The position numbers and the translations under genes were made by a program. Below the pieces are notes generated by a model. The model made no database searches, was not told the origin of the DNA, and was given only the letters and a program-made list of their open reading frames with translations. From Bradyrhizobium agreste (GTDB lineage: Bacteria; Pseudomonadota; Alphaproteobacteria; Rhizobiales; Xanthobacteraceae), in the NCBI RefSeq assembly GCF_016031625.1, contig NZ_JACCHP010000024.1, forward strand, positions 1-64,000: DNA of 64,000 bases, in the 5' to 3' direction. Shown here piece after piece: positions 34,412 to 43,526 of this stretch (its first letter is position 1; every line of letters begins with the position of its first letter).

Positions 34412-36310
34412 ATGGCCCAAGGAATGAAGCGCCTCGGGACGCCGATCGCGGCGCTGCTCGGCATTGCGCTGATCGCCCTGATCGCGACCTCCTGGCTCAT
34501 CAACCGCGACGCGCTGCGCAAGGCGGTCGAAGCGCAGATCCGCGACGTCACCGGGCTCGAGCTCAATGTCGCAGGCAGCATCGACATCTCGGTGCTTCCG
34601 GCGAGCTACATCTCCTTCCGTGACGTCGGCCTCAAGGGCGGCGGCACCAGCGCTCCCGCGCTCCAGGTCGACGTGCTCACCGCGAATTTGCGGCTGCTGC
34701 CGCTGTTGCTGCAACGGTTCGAGATCGCCGACCTGACGCTGCTGCGGCCGCGCATCCACGTCAGCCTGCAGCCGGACGGCGAGAGCAACTGGACACCCTT
34801 CATCCAGACCATCGCACGCACCATGAAGCCCGGGGCCGAGAACCAGGTCTCGTTCTCCGAAATCCGCATCCAGGACGGCGTGCTCGATTACGAGGACGTT
34901 GCCACGCATGCCACCGAGAAGCTCGAGGACATCGACCTGTCGTTGGCCTGGCCTTCGATCTCGCGCTCCTTTGCCGCGACCGGGCAGTTCGACTGGCGCG
35001 GCGAGCGCGTCGACGGCTCGATCAGCTTTTCCGATTTCGTCGCCGCCCTCTCCGGCGACCGCTCCGGCCTGAAGGCGCGCATCGCCAGCGCGCCGCTCAA
35101 GCTCGCCTTTGACGGCAGCGTCGCCAATCGCACCAGCCCGATGATGGAGGGCACGCTCACGGTGGACAGCCCGTCCTTGCGCAACGCGCTGCGCTGGACC
35201 GGGCAGCCACAGCCCGGCAGCGGCGGCTTCGGCCGCTTCGTGCTGAAGGCGCGCGCCAACGTCGTCGGCGCCTCGATCGCGCTCACCAATGTCAATGTCG
35301 AGCTCGACGGCAATGCCGCCGAGGGCGTCATGACCTACGCCAATAACGGCCGGCAGACGCTGCAGGCCACGCTCGCCGCCGACGCGCTCGACTTCACACC
35401 TTATATCTCGACGTTCCGCCTGCTCGCGAGCGGCGCGCGCGAGTGGAACAGGCAGCTGTTCGATCTCCAGGGATTGTCGACCACCGACCTCGACATGCGC
35501 CTGTCGGCGGCCAAGCTGACGGTCGGGCCCACGAGGCTCGGCCGCACCGCGATCGGCGCCAATTTACGCAACGGCACGCTGGCGCTCTCGGTCGGCGAGG
35601 CGCAGGTCTATGGCGGGATCGCGAAAGGCTCGTTCGGCATCGCGCGGTCCGATACGGTCGCCGACATCAAGGCGCAATTCCAGTTCACCGACGTGGATCT
35701 GCAGGCCTGCGCCACCGAGCTGTTCGGCCTCAACAAGCTGTCCGGCCGCGGCAACATCAACGTCTCGCTCTTCGCTTCGGGCTCGAGCCCGTTCGGCCTC
35801 GTGCAGTCGCTCGACGGCAGCGCCACCGTGACCGGGCAAAACGGCGCGATCGCGGGCTTCAATGCCGAGCAGCTGCTGAAGCGGCTGGAGCGGCGGCCGC
35901 TGTCGGGCGGCGGCAATTTCCGCAACGGCTCGACGCCATACGACAAGCTCACGATCTCGGTGAAATTCTCCGACGGCATCGCAACCGCCGAGGACATCCG
36001 CATCGAGGGCCCGGCGGCCAAGATCACGCTGACCGGCACCGCCTCTGTGCCGGCGCGCGAATACGACATGAAGGGCGTGGCGAGCCTCAACACGGCGTCC
36101 GGCTTTCAATTGCCGTTCATGGTGCAAGGCCCCTGGGACGATCCCCTGATCTTTCCCGATCCCGAAAGCCTGATCCGGCAGTCGCCTGCGGCGTCTCCCT
36201 TCCTCGATCTCCTCAAGCAGCGGATCACGGGCGGCGGAAAGCGTCCCGACGGATCGCCGACGGCGGAGAACGCCAAGGAAAACGGCAAGGACAACGCCAA
36301 GTCCAACTGA
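34412..36310 (+). CDS. AsmA-family membrane-anchored protein
   Basis: 632 aa from the ATG at 34412. A TTG at 34406, seven nt after AGGA, is an equally good alternative. One N-terminal membrane helix (about 8-30, TPIAALLGIALIALIATSWL) precedes a long beta-rich periplasmic body of the AsmA type: ALRKAVEAQIRDVTGLELNVAGSIDI, then a C-terminal AsmA domain (GNINVSLFASGSSPFGLVQSLDGSATV). A charged Asn/Lys-rich tail ends it. AsmA-like proteins are implicated in lipid transport and outer-membrane homeostasis. Monocistronic, convergent with dctA. Confidence 0.93.
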   Translation: MAQGMKRLGTPIAALLGIALIALIATSWLINRDALRKAVEAQIRDVTGLELNVAGSIDISVLPASYISFRDVGLKGGGTSAPALQVDVLTANLRLLPLLLQRFEIADLTLLRPRIHVSLQPDGESNWTPFIQTIARTMKPGAENQVSFSEIRIQDGVLDYEDVATHATEKLEDIDLSLAWPSISRSFAATGQFDWRGERVDGSISFSDFVAALSGDRSGLKARIASAPLKLAFDGSVANRTSPMMEGTLTVDSPSLRNALRWTGQPQPGSGGFGRFVLKARANVVGASIALTNVNVELDGNAAEGVMTYANNGRQTLQATLAADALDFTPYISTFRLLASGAREWNRQLFDLQGLSTTDLDMRLSAAKLTVGPTRLGRTAIGANLRNGTLALSVGEAQVYGGIAKGSFGIARSDTVADIKAQFQFTDVDLQACATELFGLNKLSGRGNINVSLFASGSSPFGLVQSLDGSATVTGQNGAIAGFNAEQLLKRLERRPLSGGGNFRNGSTPYDKLTISVKFSDGIATAEDIRIEGPAAKITLTGTASVPAREYDMKGVASLNTASGFQLPFMVQGPWDDPLIFPDPESLIRQSPAASPFLDLLKQRITGGGKRPDGSPTAENAKENGKDNAKSN

Positions 36311-36330
36311 GGCAAAGATCCGGCGCGGCG

Positions 36331-37716
36331 TCACGCGGCCGATTGGGTCGTCGAAATCCAGCTCTTGTCCTCCCGCATCACGGGTGCCACAGCGATGGTC
36401 GGCGCGGTCGCGACCGCAGGCGTGCTGCCCTGGCCCAGTTCACGGGCCAACACCTCGCGGTCGCAGGCGTTCTCCCACAGCGAAATGGTGATCGACGCCA
36501 CACAATTGCTGACCATGCTGGTCAGCGCCCGCGCCTCCGACATGAAGCGGTCGATGCCGACGAGCAGTGCGACGCCAGTCACGGGCAGATCCGGCATCAC
36601 CGAAAGTCTCGCGACAAGCGCGACGAAGCCGCTGCCGGTGACGCCGGCCGCCCCTTTGGACGTCAGCAGCATCAGCCCGAGCATCGCGGCGATCTGTCCC
36701 CACGACAGGTGAATGTCGCAGGCCTGCGCGATGAAGATGGACGCCAGGGTGAGATAGATCGCGCTGCCGTCCAGATTGAAGGAATAGCCCATCGGCAGCA
36801 CGAGCCCCGAGACGCCCTTGCGGCATCCGAGCTGCTCCAGCTTGCGCAGCGCGCCAGGCAGCGCCGGCTCCGAGGACGACGTGCCGAGCACGATCAGCAA
36901 TTCTTCCTTGAAGTAGCGGATGGTCTTCCACAGGCTGAAGCCGTTCAGTCGCGCCAGCGTGCCAAGCACGACCACCACGAAAACCGAGCAGGCGATGTAG
37001 AACGTGAGGATCAGCAGTCCGAGCGAGCCGATCGAGCGGATGCCGTAGCGGCCCACGGTGAACGCCATGGCCCCGAAGGCGCCGAGCGGCGCGAGCTTCA
37101 TGATGAAGCCGAAGGACACGAACAGCACGTGAGAGAACGAGGCGACCGCCTTGGTCACCACCACGCCCCCATCGCCGGCGCGGCTGAGGCCAAAGGCGAT
37201 CAGGATGGAGATGAGCAGGACCGGCAGCACTTCACCGTCGGCGAACGCTCCGAAGAACGAATGCGGGATGATGTGCAGCATGAAGTCGGTAAATCCGGTC
37301 GCGCTGGCCTGCTTGGTGAATTTCGCAGCCACCGACGGATCCAGCGTGCTGACGGAAACATGCATGCCGACACCCGGCTGGATCAGCCAAACGGCGACCA
37401 GCCCGGCCAGCAATGCGAGCACGGTCAGCAGGTAGAACAGCGCCATGGATTTCACCAGCGTGCGGCCGACCTCGCGGGAATCGCTGATGCTGGTGATGCC
37501 GCTCACGATGGTGCAGAACACGATCGGGGCGATCATCATCTTGACCAGCTTGACGAAGCCGTCGCCGAAGGGTTTTAGCGCAGCACCGAATTCAGGCCAG
37601 AAGTGACCGGTGAGGACACCGAGCGCGAGGCCAATCAGCACCTGGACATAGAGAATCCGGTAGAAGGGTTTTCCCGCCTCGGTGTTGGCGTGGCCACCCT
37701 GCGCTTCCTTGTGCAT
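36331..37716 (-). CDS. dctA: DctA-type C4-dicarboxylate/H+ symporter
   Basis: 461 aa from the ATG at 37716, chosen because GGAG is 8 nt upstream; in-frame ATGs at 37722 and 37731 are possible. Dicarboxylate/amino acid:cation symporter (DAACS) fold: FYRILYVQVLIGLALGVLTGHFWPE start, MMIAPIVFCTIVSGI, the serine-rich VLGTSSSEPALPGALRKLEQLG hairpin, LPMGYSFNLDGSAIYLTLASIFIAQA and the substrate-site VGIDRFMSEARALTSMVSNCVA. It imports C4-dicarboxylates or related acids. Read with the tautomerase gene upstream, which suggests an organic-acid substrate distinct from the symbiotic DctA role. Confidence 0.93.
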   Translation of the reverse strand: MHKEAQGGHANTEAGKPFYRILYVQVLIGLALGVLTGHFWPEFGAALKPFGDGFVKLVKMMIAPIVFCTIVSGITSISDSREVGRTLVKSMALFYLLTVLALLAGLVAVWLIQPGVGMHVSVSTLDPSVAAKFTKQASATGFTDFMLHIIPHSFFGAFADGEVLPVLLISILIAFGLSRAGDGGVVVTKAVASFSHVLFVSFGFIMKLAPLGAFGAMAFTVGRYGIRSIGSLGLLILTFYIACSVFVVVVLGTLARLNGFSLWKTIRYFKEELLIVLGTSSSEPALPGALRKLEQLGCRKGVSGLVLPMGYSFNLDGSAIYLTLASIFIAQACDIHLSWGQIAAMLGLMLLTSKGAAGVTGSGFVALVARLSVMPDLPVTGVALLVGIDRFMSEARALTSMVSNCVASITISLWENACDREVLARELGQGSTPAVATAPTIAVAPVMREDKSWISTTQSAA

Positions 37717-37770
37717 TCTCATCTCTCCCATGGCTCTGATTTTTCGTAATGGCTTCGGAGGCGGCGGGAC

Positions 37771-38844
37771 TCAGGCCGCCAGCACCGAATGAGGTAGGTG
37801 TGACCGGCGGGCGAAGACGTGGCCCTCGAAGATCCGCCGGGCTGTCCGCAGCACCCGGGCAACCGGGCCCGGCTCGAGCCTGACCACGAGCTGGCCGGAG
37901 GGATGGGCCAGCGTGATCGGCACCGGCGGCGCCAGCTTTCCGGCCATCTCTGCGGCGATCGTTCCTGATGTGACGCATGCGGTCGCGATCGCGACAGCGC
38001 CTGTCACCGCCAGCGCGCTATGGCAGTCGTGCGGCATGAAGTACCTGACGTTCAACGTCGCCCCACTCGCGGGCGCGATCAGAACCGGCTTCGGGATCAC
38101 CATCGAGGCGGGATTGGGAAAGCCCATCCGGCGTCCAGCCTCAATCCGCAAGTCCTCGAGGCGCGCACGAAAACTGCTGTCGGCAAAGTCGGAGGGGGCC
38201 TCGCGGCCGCTCCATCCCAGATCCGCCGCACGGACCAGCATGACCGGCATCGCCGCATCGAGGCAGGTCACGTCGATTCCGTTGATCGTGTCGACGGCTC
38301 GTCCCGTCGGCAGGAGGCGACCGGTGCGTGCGCCGGCCGCGTTGGGGAACGACAGCTCGATGGGCGCGGCCGTTCCCGGCACGCCATCGATCTGCGCCTC
38401 GCCCTCGTAGGTCACCCGCCCTCCCGGGGTGGCGACCGTCGCGTCGATCAGCTTGCCGGTGTTGACGTTGTGAATGCGCACATGGGTGCGATCGGCGGCG
38501 GCGGCGACGAAGCCAGCCTCGATTGCGAATGGCCCCACCCCCGCCAGCATGTTTCCGCAGTTCGGCGAGGTATCGACGATCCCTTCACGAACCCGCACCT
38601 GGGCGAACAAATAGTCGACGTCGGCGCCGGGCACCGATGCCGGTCCGACGATCGCGACCTTGTTGATGACGGCATTGCCGCCGCCGATGCCGTCGATTCC
38701 AAGGTCGTGTCCGCCTCCCATCACGGACAGCAGGACGGCGTCACGCGACCTCGCGTCTGCCGGAAGATCGCGGGCCAGGAAAAACGGCCCGCGCGAGGTA
38801 CCCCCGCGCATGACCACACAGGGAATGGCAATCTGATCGTTCAT
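37771..38844 (-). CDS. PrpF-family 4-oxalomesaconate tautomerase-like protein
   Basis: 357 aa of the PrpF/DUF453 family (two diaminopimelate-epimerase-like domains). Characteristic stretches are IPCVVMRGGTSRGPFFLARDLP, GIGGGNAVINKVAIVG, VDTSPNCGNMLAGVGPFAIEAG and RMGFPNPASMVIPKPVLIAP. Members isomerise double bonds in tricarboxylates: 4-oxalomesaconate in gallate/protocatechuate breakdown (GalD) or methylaconitate (PrpF). The length and lack of acnD or prpC nearby make the GalD-like role more likely, but I leave the symbol open. It is 54 bp upstream of dctA and divergent from lysR. Confidence 0.88.
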   Translation of the reverse strand: MNDQIAIPCVVMRGGTSRGPFFLARDLPADARSRDAVLLSVMGGGHDLGIDGIGGGNAVINKVAIVGPASVPGADVDYLFAQVRVREGIVDTSPNCGNMLAGVGPFAIEAGFVAAAADRTHVRIHNVNTGKLIDATVATPGGRVTYEGEAQIDGVPGTAAPIELSFPNAAGARTGRLLPTGRAVDTINGIDVTCLDAAMPVMLVRAADLGWSGREAPSDFADSSFRARLEDLRIEAGRRMGFPNPASMVIPKPVLIAPASGATLNVRYFMPHDCHSALAVTGAVAIATACVTSGTIAAEMAGKLAPPVPITLAHPSGQLVVRLEPGPVARVLRTARRIFEGHVFARRSHLPHSVLAA

Positions 38845-38917
38845 GGAGCTGTTCCGTGCGGCGACACCTTCGCGCCGGCCAGAGCATCGCCCGGCAAAAC
38901 TCTTTTGTGAAATGCAA

Positions 38918-38951
38918 ATATCCGAGGTATTATTTCATATATCGGTATAAT
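38918..38951. promoter_or_regulatory. Candidate LysR operator, divergent promoter
   Basis: Two similar words, ATATCCGAGGTAT (38918-38930) and ATATCGGTAT (38939-38948), lie in an AT-rich patch just before the lysR start and between it and the tautomerase gene. Dyad character and position suit LysR autoregulation and control of the divergent tautomerase-dctA unit. Confidence 0.45.
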
Positions 38952-38962
38952 TGGAGGGTGCC

Positions 38963-39943
38963 ATGAACGCGGAACTGCTCGACCTCAAGGCCTTCATCAC
39001 CGTGGCGGAGACGGGAAGCTTCGTCCGCACCGCGCGGGCGCTGAACCTGTCCCAGCCCGCGCTCAGCCGGCGCATTCAGAAGCTGGAAGAAGGCCTCGGG
39101 GCGCCACTGCTCGAGCGCTCGACGCGCCACGTCAATCTCACCATGACGGGCCGCGACTTCCTGCCGAAGGTGCGCCGCCTCATCGACGAGTTCGAGACCT
39201 CGGTGCTCGCCATCCAAGATATCGGCGCGCGAAGTTCGGGCCTGGTCTCGGTGGCGGCGGTGCCGACCGCGGTGTTCTACTTCCTGCCGCGCGCGATCGG
39301 CCGGTTTGCCGAAGCCTATCCGCGCATTCGCATCCGGATTCTCGACATCGGCGCCAACGAGGGACTGGAAGCGGTCGCGCGCGGCGAGGCCGATTTCGGC
39401 ATCAACTTCATCGGTGCCTCGCATGCCGAAATCGAGTTCGAGAAGCTGGTCGAGGATCCTTTCGTCCTCGCCTGCCGTCATGATCATCCGCTGGCATCGC
39501 GCAAGCAGGTCAGCTGGCCGGAGATCGTGCCGCACCGGGTCATCACCGTCGGTCGCAACAGCGGCAATCGTGCGCTGATCGACAACGCGCTGGCGCGACA
39601 CGGCCTGCAGCTGAACTGGTCCTATGAAGTGGCTCACCTCTCCGGTTCGCTTGGCCTGGTCGAAGCGGGCCTCGGCATCGCCGTGCTACCGAAGCTCGCG
39701 ACCCCCGCGGCCGGCCATCCGATCATTCAGACCATTCGGCTGATCGAGCCGGAAGTGTCGCGGACCATCGGCATCGTGCGGAGGCGCGGGGCTACTCTGT
39801 CCCCTCATGCCAGCCAGTTTCTCAAGATGCTGCTCGAAGCATGGCGCTCGCCTGCTCGGACCAGCGGGCAAGGCAGGCCACGCTCCCGATCCGCCGAGAC
39901 GAGCTTGAATGCTGCTTCGATCCGCCCCAGAGGGAAACGCTGA
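38963..39943 (+). CDS. LysR-family transcriptional regulator
   Basis: 326 aa from the ATG at 38963 with GGAGG upstream. N-terminal winged helix-turn-helix (about 1-60: LDLKAFITVAETGSFVRTARALNLSQPALSRRIQKLEEGLG), then a linker helix and a type 2 periplasmic-binding-like effector domain (about 90-290). The last 35 residues are basic and probably disordered. It faces the PrpF-like/dctA pair, so it probably activates them in response to the imported acid. Confidence 0.93.
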   Translation: MNAELLDLKAFITVAETGSFVRTARALNLSQPALSRRIQKLEEGLGAPLLERSTRHVNLTMTGRDFLPKVRRLIDEFETSVLAIQDIGARSSGLVSVAAVPTAVFYFLPRAIGRFAEAYPRIRIRILDIGANEGLEAVARGEADFGINFIGASHAEIEFEKLVEDPFVLACRHDHPLASRKQVSWPEIVPHRVITVGRNSGNRALIDNALARHGLQLNWSYEVAHLSGSLGLVEAGLGIAVLPKLATPAAGHPIIQTIRLIEPEVSRTIGIVRRRGATLSPHASQFLKMLLEAWRSPARTSGQGRPRSRSAETSLNAASIRPRGKR

Positions 39944-40137
39944 CGAGGCCAGACACCGCGAGGCGAATTGATTGGCGTGTATTGATGCGGCCTTTGGATC
40001 GATGCGCGAATTCGCATCTTCTTAGCCTCGTTCCAACCGCGACATAGGTCTGACAAGAAGCGGCTAGATCGGATGACGGCCATGCGCTAGTGTTTTATAC
40101 GACCGGTTAAAACACCGGCCGTTTGAGGGAGAAAAAC

Positions 40138-41523
40138 GTGAAATCCAAGGTTATCGGCGCAATCACACTGGCGGTCGCTGCAGCTGGGCTGTTTGCAGCC
40201 GCGGCACCCGCCTTTGCGCAGCAAAAGACGATTACGGTTTGGTGGGTCAAGGGCTTTTACAAGTCCGAGGACGAAGCGCTCGCCGAGACGATCAAGAAGT
40301 TTGAAGCCAAGACCGGCATCAAGGTCGAATTGTCGCAGTACGCGATCCAGGACATGATTCCGAAGACGGTCGCGGCGCTCGATGCCGGCACCGTGCCCGA
40401 CGTCGCCTATTCCGACAGCTACGACGTGCAGGTACAGGGCAAATGGGCCTATGAGGGCAAGCTCGAGGACCTCACCGACGTCATGGAGCCGATCAAGGGC
40501 CGTTTCGTCCAGAACACGCTCGATGCCTCGATCCTCTACAACGACGTCGCCAAGAAGAAGTCTTATTACGGCTTTCCGCTGAAGCAGCAGAGCATGCACG
40601 TCCAGATCTGGAACGACATGCTGGAGAAGGCCGGCTTCAAGCAGAGCGACATCCCGAACGATTGGACGGGCTACTGGACGTTCTGGTGCGACAAGGTGCA
40701 GCCGGCGATCCGCAAGGCGACCGGCCAGCGCATTTACGCCGTCGGCCAGCCGATGGGCGTGGAATCCACCGACTCCTTCCAGTCGTTCTACACCTTCATG
40801 GACGCCTACCACGTCAAACTGGTCGATGACGACGGCAAGCTACTGGTGGACGATCCCACGGTTCGCGAGAACCTGATCAAGGCGATGAAGGACTATACCG
40901 ACACTTACATCAAGGGCTGCACCCCGCCCTCCTCGACCACCTGGAAGGATCCCGACAACAACGTCGCGTTCCACAACAAGACGATCGTGATGACCCATAA
41001 CTTCACGATCTCGATCGCGGCGAAATGGTTCGAGGATTCCCAGAACCAGAACCTCACGCCGGAACAACGGGAGGCCGGCAAGAAGGCTTACGAGCAGGAC
41101 ATCATCACGGCGTCGTTCCCGAAGGCGCCGGATGGCTCGACCATCCGCTACCGCTCCGATGTCAAGACCGGACTGGTCTTCACCGCGGCCAAGAACAAGG
41201 CCGAGGCCAAGCAGTTCATCAGCTTCCTGCTGCAGGAAGAGAACGTCCGTCCCTACATCGAGGGCGCGCTCGGCCGCTGGTTCCCGGTGACGAAGGAAAG
41301 CCAGGAAAGCCCGTTCTGGCAGGCTGACAAGCACCGCAAGGCGGTCTACGCCCAGTTCAAGGGCGGCACCGCGGCGTTCGACTTCACCAAGAACTGGAAG
41401 TTCACGATTCTCAACAACGAGAACGTGTGGGCGAAGGCGATGAACCGCGTGGTCAGCGAGAAGGTTCCCGTCGACAAGGCCGTCGACGAGTTGATCGCCC
41501 GCATCAAGCAGGTCGCGGGCTAA
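40138..41523 (+). CDS. Extracellular solute-binding protein, second CUT-type importer
   Basis: 461 aa from a GTG at 40138 (GGAG six nt upstream; a TTG at 40123 is an alternative). Sec signal peptide VIGAITLAVAAAGLFAAAAPAFA. The mature family-1 binding protein begins QQKTITVWWVKGFYKSEDEALAETIKKFEAKTGIKVELSQY. Large lobe motifs such as TVPDVAYSDSYDVQVQGKWAYEG and ENVRPYIEGALGRWFPV follow. It feeds the permeases at 41715 and 42584. The solute is probably a sugar or polyol, unproven. A palindromic repeat separates it from the permease genes. Confidence 0.93.
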   Translation: MKSKVIGAITLAVAAAGLFAAAAPAFAQQKTITVWWVKGFYKSEDEALAETIKKFEAKTGIKVELSQYAIQDMIPKTVAALDAGTVPDVAYSDSYDVQVQGKWAYEGKLEDLTDVMEPIKGRFVQNTLDASILYNDVAKKKSYYGFPLKQQSMHVQIWNDMLEKAGFKQSDIPNDWTGYWTFWCDKVQPAIRKATGQRIYAVGQPMGVESTDSFQSFYTFMDAYHVKLVDDDGKLLVDDPTVRENLIKAMKDYTDTYIKGCTPPSSTTWKDPDNNVAFHNKTIVMTHNFTISIAAKWFEDSQNQNLTPEQREAGKKAYEQDIITASFPKAPDGSTIRYRSDVKTGLVFTAAKNKAEAKQFISFLLQEENVRPYIEGALGRWFPVTKESQESPFWQADKHRKAVYAQFKGGTAAFDFTKNWKFTILNNENVWAKAMNRVVSEKVPVDKAVDELIARIKQVAG

Positions 41524-41534
41524 GGTCCATCCCT

Positions 41535-41687
41535 CCCTCTCCCCGTTCTTACGGGGAGAGGGTCGGGGTGAGGGCTCTATCCGCGAGTTGTGCGCGTCGT
41601 GAGTCCTGTACCCCCTCACCCGGATTGCGCCGGACGATGCTTCGCATCGCCGGGGCAATCCGACCTCTCCCCGCAAGCGGGGAGAGG
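41535..41687. repeat. Palindromic repeat inside second ABC operon
   Basis: CCTCTCCCCGTTCTTACGGGGAGAGG on the left and CCTCTCCCCGCAAGCGGGGAGAGG-type on the right are hairpins in themselves and pair with each other. GATGCTTCGCATCGCCGGGG in the centre is shared with the repeat at 6426-6585. It fills the gap between binding-protein and permease genes, as the 11019 repeat does in the first importer. Confidence 0.85.
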
Positions 41688-41714
41688 TTTTAGATTTGAA
41701 AGAGTTTCGAAAGA

Positions 41715-42587
41715 ATGGCGATCACGCTCTCTGGCGATCAGGCTATCCCCGGCCCGCCCCTGTCGTCGCGGCTGACCCCGGCGCAGGTCTGGGGCATCAT
41801 CCTGCTCGCGCCCTATCTGCTGGTCTTCCTTGCGTTCGTCGTCTATCCCGTCTGCTACGGGCTGTGGCTGGCGCGCGACCCGTCGAACTATGTCGCACTG
41901 TACAACGACCCGATCTTCGCGCGCGCCGCCATCAACACGCTGATCTTCTTGATCATCGGCATCAACATCAAGATGCTGATCGCGCTGTTCCTGTCCGGCT
42001 TCTTCGCGCAGCAGCGCACCTGGATCAGATGGCTTTCGGTGATCTTCATCCTGCCGTGGGCGGTGCCGTCGATCCCGACCATCCTGTCGGTGCGATTCAT
42101 GCTCAATCCCGAATGGGGCGTGGTCAACCACCTCATCTTCTCCTTCACCGGCGATGACGGCCCGAATTGGCTTAACGATCCGACTGTGGCGCTGGCCATG
42201 GCCATCGGCGTGCACATCTGGAAGTCGCTGCCGTTCTGGACTCTGATCCTGATCACCGGCCGTCTCGCGATCCCACACGACCTGTTCGAGGCCGCGGAGG
42301 TCGACGGCGCCAGCTGGTGGCAGAAATTCCGCTACATCACCTGGCCGTCGATGCAGACGCTCTACGTCACCTGCACGCTGCTCTCGATGATCTGGACGCT
42401 GGGCGATTTCAACAGCGTCTACCTGCTCACCGGCGGGGGACCTGCCGACCTCACACACGTGCTGGCGACGCTCGGCATCCGCTATCTCCGGCTCGACCAG
42501 CTCTCGCTCGCGATGGCATCCATCGTCTGTGCGATGCCGTTCGTCCTGCCACTGGTTTACTTCATGATGAAACGGTTGTCGCGATGA
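41715..42587 (+). CDS. Sugar-type ABC permease 1 of second importer
   Basis: 290 aa, about six membrane helices, with the EAA loop LFEAAEVDGASWWQKFRYITWPSM. It starts MAITLSGDQAIPGPPLSSRLTPAQVWG and is MalF/UgpA-like. The next permease ATG overlaps its stop (ATGA). No ATPase follows. Confidence 0.95.
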   Translation: MAITLSGDQAIPGPPLSSRLTPAQVWGIILLAPYLLVFLAFVVYPVCYGLWLARDPSNYVALYNDPIFARAAINTLIFLIIGINIKMLIALFLSGFFAQQRTWIRWLSVIFILPWAVPSIPTILSVRFMLNPEWGVVNHLIFSFTGDDGPNWLNDPTVALAMAIGVHIWKSLPFWTLILITGRLAIPHDLFEAAEVDGASWWQKFRYITWPSMQTLYVTCTLLSMIWTLGDFNSVYLLTGGGPADLTHVLATLGIRYLRLDQLSLAMASIVCAMPFVLPLVYFMMKRLSR

Positions 42588-43435
42588 AGCTCCCCTCTCT
42601 CCGTGACGTCGCCACGGAAGCGCGGCTGCTGCTGATCGGCATTCCCGTCTTCCTGTGGACGATGATCCCGATCTACCACATGTTCCTGTTCGCGATCTCT
42701 CCGAAGGAGGACGCGTTCTCGGGCAAGCTGTGGCCGGACCATCCGACGCTGCACAACTTCGAGATCGTGTTCAAGCAGCAGCACTATTTCCTGCGCGATT
42801 TCTACGTCCAGTTCTGGAATTCGACGCTGATCGCGGTCTCTGTCGGCGTGCTGACGCTGCTCATCGCGACCGCAGCCGCGTTCTCGATCTCGCGGCTGAA
42901 GGTGCCGGGCGGACGCGCGGTGCTGAACCTCGCGCTGTTCACCTATTTCATTCCGGCGGCGTTCCTCGCGGTGCCGATGTATCGCACCATGGGCAATTAC
43001 GGCCTGCTCAACAATCACTGGTCGCTGATCCTGGCCATGGTGACGATTGCGAGCCCCTACGCGATCTGGGTGCTGAAGCAGGCCTCGGACAAGCTGCCGG
43101 TGGAGCTGGACGAGGCCGCGGTGATGGACGGCGCCACCACGCTGCAGATCTTCCGCCTGGTCTACCTGCCGCTGATGATGCCCTCGCTGGTCGCGATCGG
43201 CACCTATGCCGTGCTGCTGGCCTGGAACGAATATCTCTACGCGTTCCTGCTGCTGTCGAACGACCGCGAGATCACCCTCCCCGTCGCGCTCGGCAACTTC
43301 CTCGCCGCCGACGACTCGCCGTGGGAGCTGCTGATGACCACCGGCTTCATCTACGCGCTGCCGCCGGCCGCGGTCTATTACGCCTTCCGCCGCTACATGG
43401 TGGGCGGGCTCACGGCGGGTGCGGTGAAGTCCTGA
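42584..43435 (+). CDS. Sugar-type ABC permease 2 of second importer
   Basis: 283 aa from the ATG at 42584, overlapping the upstream stop by four bases. About six helices, with the EAA loop ELDEAAVMDGATTLQIFRLVYLP; MalG/UgpE-like. It ends the operon; a palindromic repeat follows 6 bp later, and the next genes are on the opposite strand. The partner ATPase is not encoded here. Confidence 0.95.
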   Translation: MKLPSLRDVATEARLLLIGIPVFLWTMIPIYHMFLFAISPKEDAFSGKLWPDHPTLHNFEIVFKQQHYFLRDFYVQFWNSTLIAVSVGVLTLLIATAAAFSISRLKVPGGRAVLNLALFTYFIPAAFLAVPMYRTMGNYGLLNNHWSLILAMVTIASPYAIWVLKQASDKLPVELDEAAVMDGATTLQIFRLVYLPLMMPSLVAIGTYAVLLAWNEYLYAFLLLSNDREITLPVALGNFLAADDSPWELLMTTGFIYALPPAAVYYAFRRYMVGGLTAGAVKS

Positions 43436-43440
43436 TGGCA

Positions 43441-43518
43441 GTCATTCCGGGGCGCGCACAGCGCGAACCCGGAATCTCGAGATTCCGGGTTCGATGCTGC
43501 GCATCGCCCCGGAATGAC
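43441..43518. repeat. Palindromic repeat (TTGTCATTCCGGGG family), copy 2
   Basis: Arms GTCATTCCGGGG and CCCCGGAATGAC, with inner CGAACCCGGAATCTCGAGATTCCGGGTTCG forming a second nested stem. Same family as 27868-27973. It separates convergent ABC operons. Confidence 0.88.
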
Positions 43519-43526
43519 ACCTTGTG

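Noticed and set aside
35443..37578. Plus-strand open frame of about 711 codons
   Set aside because: It overlaps the end of the AsmA gene out of frame and then runs antisense to dctA. It has no recognisable domain.
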